Assembly: GCA_002427535.1 (NCBI GenBank)
Contig: DIRK01000015.1
Coordinates: 1-29,405, forward strand
DNA length: 29,405 bases
Direction of reading: 5' to 3'
DNA from: Mageeibacillus sp. UBA5438
Lineage (GTDB): Bacteria; Bacillota; Clostridia; Saccharofermentanales; DTU023
Part shown: positions 16,370-23,269 of the stretch, piece by piece
Position numbering within the stretch: position 1 is the first letter of the stretch
How the letters are laid out: every line of letters begins with the position of its first letter
Translations under genes and position numbers: made by a program
The notes under the pieces: model-generated
Databases searched by the model: none
What the model was told of the DNA's origin: nothing
What the model saw: the letters and a program-made list of their open reading frames with translations, nothing else

Positions 16370-17092
16370 ATGCCAACCTTCGTGGTCGAGTCATTATGCA
16401 AAAACTTTGGCAGCTTGAAGGCAGTCGACGACGTAAGCCTGAGTCTTGAAACAGGTGAGATTCTCGGACTGATAGGTCCCAACGGCTCCGGCAAGACGAC
16501 ACTGATCAATATCATGACGGGCATGCTGCCCAAAAATGGCGGTTCTGTCTTCATCGATGGCCACGATATCAGTGATAAGCACGCCTATCAAATCCCCCAC
16601 TACGGTTTGACACGGACCTATCAGACGATTCGGTTGTTCAGGCATCTCAGTTGTCTTGAGAATGTAGCGATGGGAGCCATTGGGGTGGGCGTTGCTCGAC
16701 GTAAGGCGCTCGATTACGCCAGGGCGCTTCTTTCGGAATTTGGGCTCGGGGCTATGTGCGACACGCCGGCTCAGGGACTCACTTTCCAAAATCAGAGGCT
16801 GTTGGAGATCGCTCGGGCCCTTGCGGCTACGCCAAAGTTTTTGCTGCTTGACGAGCCGGCCGCCGGATTAAACGAGCTGGAGTCGGATGAACTTCTTGCG
16901 GTGTTAAAGAAGATGCCGGCAGAAAAGGATGTTGGAATTATAATTGTCGAACATGATATGCGTCTCATGATGCAGTTGTGTAACCGACTGCATGTGCTAA
17001 ATTACGGAAAAACAATCGCGGAAGGCCTGCCGGAGGAAGTCCGCAAGAACCCGGACGTGATTAAAGCTTATTTGGGGAGTGACGTGGCATGA
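16370..17092 (+). CDS. ABC transporter ATP-binding protein, LivG type, with degenerate signature
   Basis: This is a 240-residue ATPase of the branched-chain-amino-acid importer class. Walker A is GPNGSGKT (36-43), Q-loop Q85 in TRTYQTIRLF, Walker B FLLLDE (157-162) and H-loop H195 in VEHDMRLMM. The ABC signature, normally like LAYGDQRRLEIAR in LivG, reads LTFQNQRLLEIAR (137-149), with the key glycine replaced by glutamine. The partner ATPase keeps a canonical signature, so the complex may have one weakened nucleotide site. An AGGAGG site is at 16357-16362. The stop codon overlaps the next start (ATGA). It is attached to the inner face of the membrane with the two permeases. Confidence 0.92.
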   Translation: MPTFVVESLCKNFGSLKAVDDVSLSLETGEILGLIGPNGSGKTTLINIMTGMLPKNGGSVFIDGHDISDKHAYQIPHYGLTRTYQTIRLFRHLSCLENVAMGAIGVGVARRKALDYARALLSEFGLGAMCDTPAQGLTFQNQRLLEIARALAATPKFLLLDEPAAGLNELESDELLAVLKKMPAEKDVGIIIVEHDMRLMMQLCNRLHVLNYGKTIAEGLPEEVRKNPDVIKAYLGSDVA

Positions 17093-17850
17093 GCTCAATA
17101 AGTGAAGCGACCGACCGTACACCGATATTAGAGGTTCGCGACCTCTATGTCGGTTACGGCTCGGTTTTGGCGCTGCAAGGCGTCTCATTGGACATATACG
17201 AAGGCGAACTTGTCAGCATTTGCGGGATTAACGGCGCCGGCAAGTCAACGGTATTGAAGGCGATCGCCGGCGTCCTGAAGCCCAAGTCGGGGCATATTAT
17301 CTTTAAAAATGAAGAGGTAACGGGCAAGAATCCCGAATATCTCCATAAAAAAGGGATGGCTCTCGTCCCGGAGGGGCGTGAGATATTTTCCACGCTTTCA
17401 GTTGCGGAGAATCTTCGCATAGGGGCTTTTGGCCGCTATAATAGCCGGCGATTTGCCGATGATTTGGCGGACTATTTTGATCTTTTCCCGATTTTGAAAG
17501 AGCGTTACCATCAGTCGGGCGGGCTTCTTTCAGGCGGCGAACAGCAGATGTTGGCGATTGCGCGGGGTCTAATCTCCCATCCCGATCTGCTTCTTCTTGA
17601 TGAACCTTCGCTGGGGCTTTCGCCCACACGCGTCGATGATGTATTCGAACTGATCGTCAAGTTGAAAGAGCGCGGGATCACCATTCTTCTGGTGGAGCAA
17701 AACGCAGAGCGGGCATTGGCCATTGCCGACCGTGCCTATCTGTTCTCAACCGGAACGGTGGAATTTGACGGTGACGCCAAAGATTTACTCGACAATGTGG
17801 ACATTACCTCAGTTTACATGGGGGGCAAAAAAGGAGCGCATATCTTGTGA
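17089..17850 (+). CDS. ABC transporter ATP-binding protein, LivF type
   Basis: This is a 253-residue second ATPase of the importer. All motifs are canonical: Walker A GINGAGKS (46-53), the LivF-type PEGREIF segment in the Q-loop region (94-100), signature LSGGEQ (147-152), Walker B LLLLDE (167-172) and switch region VEQNAERALAIADRAYLFSTG. It overlaps the LivG-type gene by 4 bases (ATGA) and the downstream permease by 4 bases (GTGA), so the cluster is tightly coupled. It would form a heterodimer with the preceding ATPase. Confidence 0.94.
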   Translation: MSSISEATDRTPILEVRDLYVGYGSVLALQGVSLDIYEGELVSICGINGAGKSTVLKAIAGVLKPKSGHIIFKNEEVTGKNPEYLHKKGMALVPEGREIFSTLSVAENLRIGAFGRYNSRRFADDLADYFDLFPILKERYHQSGGLLSGGEQQMLAIARGLISHPDLLLLDEPSLGLSPTRVDDVFELIVKLKERGITILLVEQNAERALAIADRAYLFSTGTVEFDGDAKDLLDNVDITSVYMGGKKGAHIL

Positions 17851-18749
17851 GTACGCAGATTTTTGTGGAATTTACCATCAATGTGCTGAGTATGGGGAGC
17901 TTGTACGCACTGATTTCTCTGGGCCTCGTATTTGTCTTCGGCATCTGCCGGATTGTCAACTATGCATATGGTGAGTTCATCACGGCGAGCTCGTACGCTT
18001 TGTACTTTCTGGGGACCTTCACGCGTTTGCCTTGGGCCCTTGTCTTTATCTTGGGTGTGTCAGCGGGCGTGGCGGTCGGTTACTTAAGTGAACTGATTGC
18101 TTTTCGCGCGTTTCGCGGGCGTTCGCTCGATGCTTTGCTGGTCACTTCTTTTGCGGTGAGCATCGTTTTGCAGCGCACATTCCAATTGACTATCAGCCCC
18201 CGTGCAAAAGCGGTGCCGGTTCCCGCGTTTTTTAACCACAATATGACCGTTTTTGGAGTCGTGACACCGCTTCGGAATATCCTGATCATTGGAACCACCA
18301 TTTTGCTTTTGACGGTGTTCGCGCTCATCATGAAGTACACGACGCTTGGCATCGCGATGAGAAGTGCCTCTGAGAATTTTGTGACCGCACGCCTTATGGG
18401 TGTGCCGGCCAATCTTGTCATCTCGGTTGCCTTTGTGATCAGTGGCTTTCTTGCGGGTGTTGTCGCGATTTTCTGGTCGGCGAGGACAGGTTCTGTGGAA
18501 CCCCTGATGGGAGCACCTCCGTTGCTTGTCGGCTTTATCGCGGTGGTCATAGGCGGTATGAACTCCCTTGTCGGTGCGGTCATAGGCGGCTTTGTCTATG
18601 CCATTTTGTCGAATATCCTCTCGCTTACGCTTCCCTCAGGAATGTTGTCCTATCGAGATGCGGTGATGTTTATCATCGTGATCGCGTTTCTCGTGTTGAA
18701 ACCTGAAGGCTTAGTCAGAGGGAACTATCAAGAGGAGAGTATCGGATGA
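17847..18749 (+). CDS. ABC transporter permease, LivH type
   Basis: This is a 300-residue membrane protein with about eight hydrophobic segments. It has the LivH-family look: an N-terminal ISLGLVFVFGICRIVNYAYG segment, AFRAFRGRSLDALLVTSFAV, and the conserved cytoplasmic loop TTLGIAMRSASENFVTARLM (EAA-like coupling loop), followed by IGGMNSLVGAVIGG. The start is GTG 17847, overlapping the ATPase stop. With the LivM-type protein it forms the translocation pore. Confidence 0.93.
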   Translation: MSTQIFVEFTINVLSMGSLYALISLGLVFVFGICRIVNYAYGEFITASSYALYFLGTFTRLPWALVFILGVSAGVAVGYLSELIAFRAFRGRSLDALLVTSFAVSIVLQRTFQLTISPRAKAVPVPAFFNHNMTVFGVVTPLRNILIIGTTILLLTVFALIMKYTTLGIAMRSASENFVTARLMGVPANLVISVAFVISGFLAGVVAIFWSARTGSVEPLMGAPPLLVGFIAVVIGGMNSLVGAVIGGFVYAILSNILSLTLPSGMLSYRDAVMFIIVIAFLVLKPEGLVRGNYQEESIG

Positions 18750-19855
18750 GCAGCAAAAAGGGCGCAAAAGATGTGAAGTTTGATTCACTAATTAAGCGGC
18801 TCGACTTTCCCCGAAAATCGTCGACCGTTGTATTCCTGATCGTTATTTTGGCCATCATAGGCTTTTTCATCTGGTGGTTGAATGTCCCCTATATCGAAGA
18901 TATATTCACCTCTGCCACCATCAGTTTAGTCATGGTACTCGGTTTTCAGCTCTATATGGGCAATTCCGGAATCTTAAATTGGAGTTATATCGGCTATGTC
19001 GGGATCGGCGCCTTTGCGTCGGCGATCTTGTCGATGACACCCGCCGTCAAATCGATGCAGATCCCTGCCATGTATCCCTTCTTGGTCGGATTGCAACTGC
19101 CTTTCCCGTTGGCATTGTTTGGCGGCGCGCTTATTGCCGCGCTGGTGGCCAGTCTCATTGCCTGGCCCCTGATGCGACTTTCTGACTCGGCCGGCGCCAT
19201 CACACAGTTCGCCCTTCTCATTGTGATCAACGTCATCTTGTCCCAATGGGAGCAGGTGACGAACGGGCCCAGGACTTTCACCTTGGGCGGAAAACGCCAG
19301 ACGACACTTTGGGTTGCCTTTGCGGTCGCGGTCCTTGTCATCATTATGGTGTTTTATTTCAAGGAATCCTCGATGGGCCTGAAGCTTAGAGCCACCCGGG
19401 ATGACCGGAATGCGGCTCGCTCAAGCGGCATTAACTTTGTCGCCGTTCGCTACGTCGGCTATGTGGCGAGCGCGTTCATCGGCGGGCTGGCCGGGGGACT
19501 GTATTCACACTATATCTTGTCGATCACCGCTTCCTCCTTTTACATGCTGGAGCTCTTCATGGTGCTTTCCATGCTTGTGATCGGCGGTTCTATGTCAGTA
19601 TCGGGCGCTTTCTTCGGTACGATCCTCGTCACCGTGCTGAGACAAGGCTTAAGGCAAATCGAGCAGACGCTTTCACGCCGGGGGATTGAGACATCCGGTT
19701 CAACCGACATCGTGGTCGCGGTCCTCATGATCGCCTTCTTAATTTGGAAGGCGGATGGTATCACGGGCGGCGGGGAGCTGTCTTTGGATAGCCTCAGGCG
19801 AACATTTGCTAAATGGCAGGAAAAATTTCGGGGGCTCAAGCAAAAAGAAACTTAA
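18746..19855 (+). CDS. ABC transporter permease, LivM type
   Basis: This is a 369-residue membrane protein with about ten hydrophobic segments and charged ends. Family traits are GFQLYMGNSGILNWSYIGYV near residues 54-73, the coupling loop MGLKLRATRDDRNAARSSGI, and SAFIGGLAGGLYSHY. It is the partner of the LivH-type permease and overlaps it by 4 bases (ATGA). It is the last gene of the importer operon. No clear intrinsic terminator follows directly; the next 400 bases contain leader-like sequence. Confidence 0.93.
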   Translation: MSSKKGAKDVKFDSLIKRLDFPRKSSTVVFLIVILAIIGFFIWWLNVPYIEDIFTSATISLVMVLGFQLYMGNSGILNWSYIGYVGIGAFASAILSMTPAVKSMQIPAMYPFLVGLQLPFPLALFGGALIAALVASLIAWPLMRLSDSAGAITQFALLIVINVILSQWEQVTNGPRTFTLGGKRQTTLWVAFAVAVLVIIMVFYFKESSMGLKLRATRDDRNAARSSGINFVAVRYVGYVASAFIGGLAGGLYSHYILSITASSFYMLELFMVLSMLVIGGSMSVSGAFFGTILVTVLRQGLRQIEQTLSRRGIETSGSTDIVVAVLMIAFLIWKADGITGGGELSLDSLRRTFAKWQEKFRGLKQKET

Positions 19856-19992
19856 TAAAATACTGTATATGCTTAGAAAATGTATAATAGGGAGGACCAT
19901 TTATCCGAGCCATCATGATTAAATTTAGACTTTGGTTTAGGCATTCTCGGATTATTTGCGGTTGAGAGAATGAAATAGTCCTCTGATGGACC

Positions 19993-20022
19993 TTGTTTAA
20001 TTATGCACTTCTCTGCTATGAT
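19993..20022 (+). promoter_or_regulatory. Promoter of the formamidase operon leader
   Basis: TTGTTT (19993-19998) and TATGAT (20017-20022) are 18 bases apart, and the -10 is preceded by TGC, an extended -10 motif. The predicted start is near 20029, giving a leader of about 230 bases. Confidence 0.6.
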
Positions 20023-20028
20023 GGTGGC

Positions 20029-20152
20029 AATTGTAAGCTTCGATTTAGTTGAACGGAGTGTTCCATGTCAAGTGGCTTGAAAGTACACAAGTCGGTACTG
20101 TCGGTACTTTAGGAAGTATTGGTTTCCGGCCGGAAGTAATTCCGGTTTTTTT
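20029..20152 (+). promoter_or_regulatory. Candidate riboswitch or attenuator leader of the formamidase-permease operon
   Basis: Between promoter and terminator several stems can form: GAAC/GTTC (20051-20063), CAAG/CTTG (20069-20079), AAAGTAC (20080-20086) with GTACTTT (20104-20110), and GGAA (20112-20115) with TTCC (20124-20127). A tandem GTCGGTACT repeat (20091-20099 and 20100-20108 region) allows alternative pairing of the third stem. TTCCGG at 20124-20129 can compete with the terminator arm. The sequence does not match the purine, guanidine-I, ZTP, SAM, fluoride or T-box patterns I know. Riboswitch function is inference. Confidence 0.45.
20130..20152 (+). terminator. Intrinsic terminator inside the formamidase operon leader
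   Basis: CCGGAA (20130-20135) pairs with TTCCGG (20140-20145) around the loop GTAA, and seven T residues follow (20146-20152). It lies about 110 bases before the formamidase ATG, the layout expected for premature termination control. Confidence 0.75.
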
Positions 20153-20261
20153 ATTTTCGGAAAGGAGGACTGACATAAAGGAAAAGCCGTACGAAATGCT
20201 AGGGGCATGAGATTATCGGAAAGTATGCCTGACAGGAATAGAAATACCAAGGAGGTTTGTT

Positions 20262-21173
20262 ATGAATATTGTTGAAGGCAGGTATGTAGTGTACGCATTT
20301 ACGCCTGAGATGGAGCCGGTCCTGACCGTCGATGACGGTTCGATTGTGACCTTTGAGAGCAACGACTGCTTCTTCCAACAGGTAAAAACGAATGAAGATG
20401 TGCTCGACAGCATCGACCACGATCGACTGAATCCGGCAACGGGACCTGTGTATGTCCGAGGGGCAGAGCCGGGCGATCTTCTGAAAGTCGATATTATGGC
20501 GATCGATGTGGCCGATCAAGGGGTTGCCGCGGTGGTGCCCGGTGAGGGGGCATTGAGAGAAGAGGCAAAAGAGAAGATTGTCCGCGTGATCCCGATAGTG
20601 GAGGGTGCGGCCGAATACCTGGGCCTTCGCATTCCTCTGAAACCCATGATCGGAGTGATCGGCGTCGCACCGAGTGACGAGGACGGTCCTTGCCCGACAG
20701 ATACCCCCTATAAGCATGGCGGAAACATGGACACCCATGACATCCGCAAGGGAACGACTTTGTACTTTCCCGTCCGTCAACCGGGTGCCCTGTTCGCGCT
20801 CGGCGATTGTCATGCGCTGATGGGGGACGGCGAGGTTTGCTTTACCGGGGTTGAAATTCCGGCGGATGTGACCGTCCGGCTCAGCGTGGTCAAGGGCGTC
20901 AACAGTATCTGGCCGATCTTAGAGACAGAGACAGAGACCATGGTTATTGCATCCGCAAAAACGATGGAAGAGGCCACGCGTGACAGTGTCAGCCAGGCCG
21001 TGGGTGCCTTGGCAAAAATCTTTGACTGCATGTGGGAGGAAGCGTATGTCTTGGCCAGCATGGTCGTCGACGCTCGCATCTCGCAGGTCGTTGACCCGCT
21101 GTTGACCGTACGTGCGGTTATCCCTAAAACAATTGCAACGACTGAACAAATCCTAAACGCTTTAAAAGAGTAG
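20262..21173 (+). CDS. Acetamidase/formamidase family protein
   Basis: This is a 303-residue cytoplasmic enzyme of the FmdA/AmdA family, which hydrolyses formamide or other short amides to the acid and ammonia. Family blocks are DDGSIVTFESNDC, NPATGPVYVRGAEPGDLLKV (65-84 region), PMIGVIGVAPSDEDGPCPTD, HGGNMDTHDI (about 149-158) with the metal-site histidines and aspartate, LYFPVRQPGALFALGDCHAL and GDGEVCFTGVEI. The length matches the short bacterial form. A strong AAGGAGG is at 20249-20255, six bases before ATG. The gene has its own promoter with a structured, terminator-containing leader and is followed after 32 bases by a permease. A formate dehydrogenase gene follows further on, so formamide use with formate oxidation is a plausible route. 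Confidence 0.9.
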   Translation: MNIVEGRYVVYAFTPEMEPVLTVDDGSIVTFESNDCFFQQVKTNEDVLDSIDHDRLNPATGPVYVRGAEPGDLLKVDIMAIDVADQGVAAVVPGEGALREEAKEKIVRVIPIVEGAAEYLGLRIPLKPMIGVIGVAPSDEDGPCPTDTPYKHGGNMDTHDIRKGTTLYFPVRQPGALFALGDCHALMGDGEVCFTGVEIPADVTVRLSVVKGVNSIWPILETETETMVIASAKTMEEATRDSVSQAVGALAKIFDCMWEEAYVLASMVVDARISQVVDPLLTVRAVIPKTIATTEQILNALKE

Positions 21174-21205
21174 ACGAGTTGTTAACGAACGAGGAGACTA
21201 AATTT

Positions 21206-22615
21206 ATGCCAGAGAAAAAACCAACGCTAAAGCGTGAATTGTCGTTCATCCACATGATTTCCATTGCTGCGGGCGCCGTCATCGGAGGATGGCTGGCCGA
21301 AGCACCCTATTGGTTTTCTGTGACGGGCGCCGGGGGAGCGCTTGTTTTCCCGGTCCTCGCCTTATTTCTTGTGCCCGTAGGCCTGGCCTTTGCGGAACTT
21401 TCCGCCATGCTTCCCTTTGCGTCATCCGTGAACGTATGGACGAGTAACGCATTAGGAAAAGAAGTAGCTTGGTACACGAACTGGATGATGTACTTGGTCC
21501 AGGTGGTGGAACCCCCGCTCATGGCCTTTATCTTCATCACGGTCATCAACCACTTCACACCGGTTGAACTCGACACGACATCCCAGACGATTATTGCCAT
21601 CGGCATCGTCTCTTTGTGGTATGTCATTTCAAACTTCAAGATCCGCATCACGGGTACCTTGTCGACGATATTCTTCTTCTCGATGGTCATATTGTCGATC
21701 ATTGTCGCTTTGACCTTCTTCTTTTCAGGCCACTGGTCATGGGATAACATCAACATTTCCGTCGACGGATTTAAAGGCGGCCTGTTCCCGAAAGGATTTG
21801 GCGGGATCTTCATTGCCATGGCGGTGTTCTCATTGAAATACATTGGATTTGAGATGACACCGACCATGATTGAGGAGACCAAATTCCCGGCCAAACGGAT
21901 GTGGCTTGTCATTATCTCCGCGCTGGTCGTCCCCGCGGTGCTTTATCTTTTTGTCGTGTTTGCCATCGGCGGCATGGCGCCATGGAACGAAATCGCGGGA
22001 ATGGCGATGCCGGAGCCGGAGCTTGTGACAAAACTCGGACTCCCGGCCATCATCGGGATCATCGCCATCATATCGGGCTGCTTACACGCGCTCACGACCC
22101 TGATGGGCTTCTGGACGAGCTCTGCTCGCGTGATCTACGGATCCGCCCAGCTGAATCAGCTCCCCAGGAGCTTCATGCGTTTGAACCGTTACGGTCAGCC
22201 CTGGATTGCGAACCTGATTGTCCTCGGCTTCTCGATTTTCTTCTGTATTTTCTCAGGAGAAAACTGGGTTCAATATATTTACGCCATCTCGTGCACCGCG
22301 GCCGGTATCGTTTACTTGGTCAGTTGTATCGATGTCATGGTGTTAAGGAAAAAATTCCCCGACTGGGAGCGCCCTTATCGGGCACCTGGGGGGAATCTGC
22401 TCATGATTTTGGGCTGCATCATCTCCGTATGGATCATCATCGGATCGGTGTTGGAGCTTGATATGGGCGGCTACATTTCACTCATCATCTATCTGGCGGT
22501 CGGTGGCGCGTTGTCGGTGTACATGAAATTCTACCGCAAACGTCATCCCGGCAATGAACCGCGCACGCTTACCCCGGATGATATCGGGACAGAGACGAGT
22601 GCGTTTGAAGGTTAG
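21206..22615 (+). CDS. APC superfamily amino acid/amine permease
   Basis: This is a 469-residue membrane protein with about twelve hydrophobic segments. The N-terminal LKRELSFIHMISIAAGAVIG stretch, the PVGLAFAELSAMLPF segment and the conserved loop near GFEMTPTMIEETKFPAKRMW are typical of the APC superfamily. It imports amino acids, amines or related compounds by cation symport or exchange. ATG 21206 was chosen because GAGGAG precedes it by nine bases; an in-frame TTG at 21179 has only weak signals. It follows the formamidase by 32 bases in the same operon, so its substrate may be an amide or an amino acid derivative that feeds that enzyme (inference). Confidence 0.88.
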   Translation: MPEKKPTLKRELSFIHMISIAAGAVIGGWLAEAPYWFSVTGAGGALVFPVLALFLVPVGLAFAELSAMLPFASSVNVWTSNALGKEVAWYTNWMMYLVQVVEPPLMAFIFITVINHFTPVELDTTSQTIIAIGIVSLWYVISNFKIRITGTLSTIFFFSMVILSIIVALTFFFSGHWSWDNINISVDGFKGGLFPKGFGGIFIAMAVFSLKYIGFEMTPTMIEETKFPAKRMWLVIISALVVPAVLYLFVVFAIGGMAPWNEIAGMAMPEPELVTKLGLPAIIGIIAIISGCLHALTTLMGFWTSSARVIYGSAQLNQLPRSFMRLNRYGQPWIANLIVLGFSIFFCIFSGENWVQYIYAISCTAAGIVYLVSCIDVMVLRKKFPDWERPYRAPGGNLLMILGCIISVWIIIGSVLELDMGGYISLIIYLAVGGALSVYMKFYRKRHPGNEPRTLTPDDIGTETSAFEG

Positions 22616-22643
22616 TTCATAACAATTTTCGGCAGGGAGTTTG

Positions 22644-22676
22644 GCTGGCGCCGCTTATCAGTAAAGCGGCGCCAGC
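22644..22676 (+). terminator. Long perfect hairpin after the APC permease gene
   Basis: GCTGGCGCCGCTT (22644-22656) and AAGCGGCGCCAGC (22664-22676) form a perfect 13-bp GC-rich stem around ATCAGTA. Only TGTATTTG follows, so it lacks a proper T tract. It may act as a terminator or as a 3' stabiliser. Confidence 0.6.
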
Positions 22677-22790
22677 TGTATTTGCCACAAAGCATCACGC
22701 CGTTTCGCTGAAACGACTATGATAAAATGGTGAAAGCTCAAAACCATTGCCGGGGTCAAATGCCCCATGCCCGACAAGTGAGGTCCTCAT

Positions 22791-23258
22791 ATGAACTTAA
22801 CCGATGCCATGCGTCGCGCCCTTCAAAACAGTATTCAAGCGGAGCAAAACGCCCATGATTTTTATCAGGCGGCCGCCCGGAAGGTAAATAATGACGCGCT
22901 TCGAGCACTCTTTTCACAGCTTGCGGACGATGAAATCGGCCACCGTGATTTCCTGCAAAATCTCTTGGACGACAAATCCGCGGTCGAGACAATCAAGCCC
23001 CAGAAGGTGGACTACCATCTGGCCGAAGAAGTGATTGAAGAAAAACCGGAACTCACCGTGAACATGCCCTTTCCCGAAGCCATCGCACTTGCGATTAAAC
23101 GTGAACAAGAAGCCATGGACACGTATGAAGTCCTGGCGGGCGACACTGACGATGAAGAGCTAAGGGCCTTATTTATTAATCTTCGCAACATGGAACAATC
23201 CCATAAGACGTCTCTTGAAGCGGTCTACATGGACGTCGCGTACGCGGAAGTGTGGTAG
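22791..23258 (+). CDS. Ferritin-like (rubrerythrin-type) diiron protein without rubredoxin domain
   Basis: This is a 155-residue, all-helical protein with two repeats of a four-helix-bundle pattern. The first is IQAEQNAHDFYQAAA (about 15-29) with LADDEIGHRDFLQNL (about 44-58). The second is IKREQEAMDTYEVLAG (about 102-117) with LRNMEQSHKTSLEAVY (about 132-147). The E...Y and E..H residues are the usual diiron ligands of rubrerythrin-like proteins, but there is no C-terminal rubredoxin CXXC domain. Such proteins handle iron, peroxide or oxygen stress in anaerobes. A GAGG site precedes ATG 22791. The stop codon overlaps the ribosome binding site of the formate dehydrogenase gene, so the two are co-expressed. 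It may protect that oxygen-labile enzyme (inference). Confidence 0.82.
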   Translation: MNLTDAMRRALQNSIQAEQNAHDFYQAAARKVNNDALRALFSQLADDEIGHRDFLQNLLDDKSAVETIKPQKVDYHLAEEVIEEKPELTVNMPFPEAIALAIKREQEAMDTYEVLAGDTDDEELRALFINLRNMEQSHKTSLEAVYMDVAYAEVW

Positions 23259-23269
23259 GAGGACAAACG

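Larger units (their letters stand above)
19856..20261 (+). other. 406-base intergenic region with two structured segments and no gene
   Basis: No convincing protein gene lies here. A perfect TATAAT (19883-19888, weak -35) is followed by a stretch in which GAGGAC (19892-19897) can pair with GTCCTC (19978-19983) and CATTCTC (19942-19948) with GAGAATG (19966-19972). A second, better promoter and a leader with terminator follow from 19993. Shine-Dalgarno-like AAAGGAGG at 20161-20168 has no ATG, GTG or TTG at a usable distance. A 16-codon frame from ATG 19915 is probably chance. Confidence 0.6.

Noticed and set aside
19915..19965. 16-codon frame MIKFRLWFRH...
   Set aside because: The nearest Shine-Dalgarno-like sequence is about 18 bases away and the peptide has no recognisable character.
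22701..22715. CGTTTC/GAAACG hairpin upstream of the ferritin-like gene as an operator
   Set aside because: Six-base stem with a three-base loop next to a TATGAT, but no matching -35 and no known regulator motif, so it cannot be assigned.
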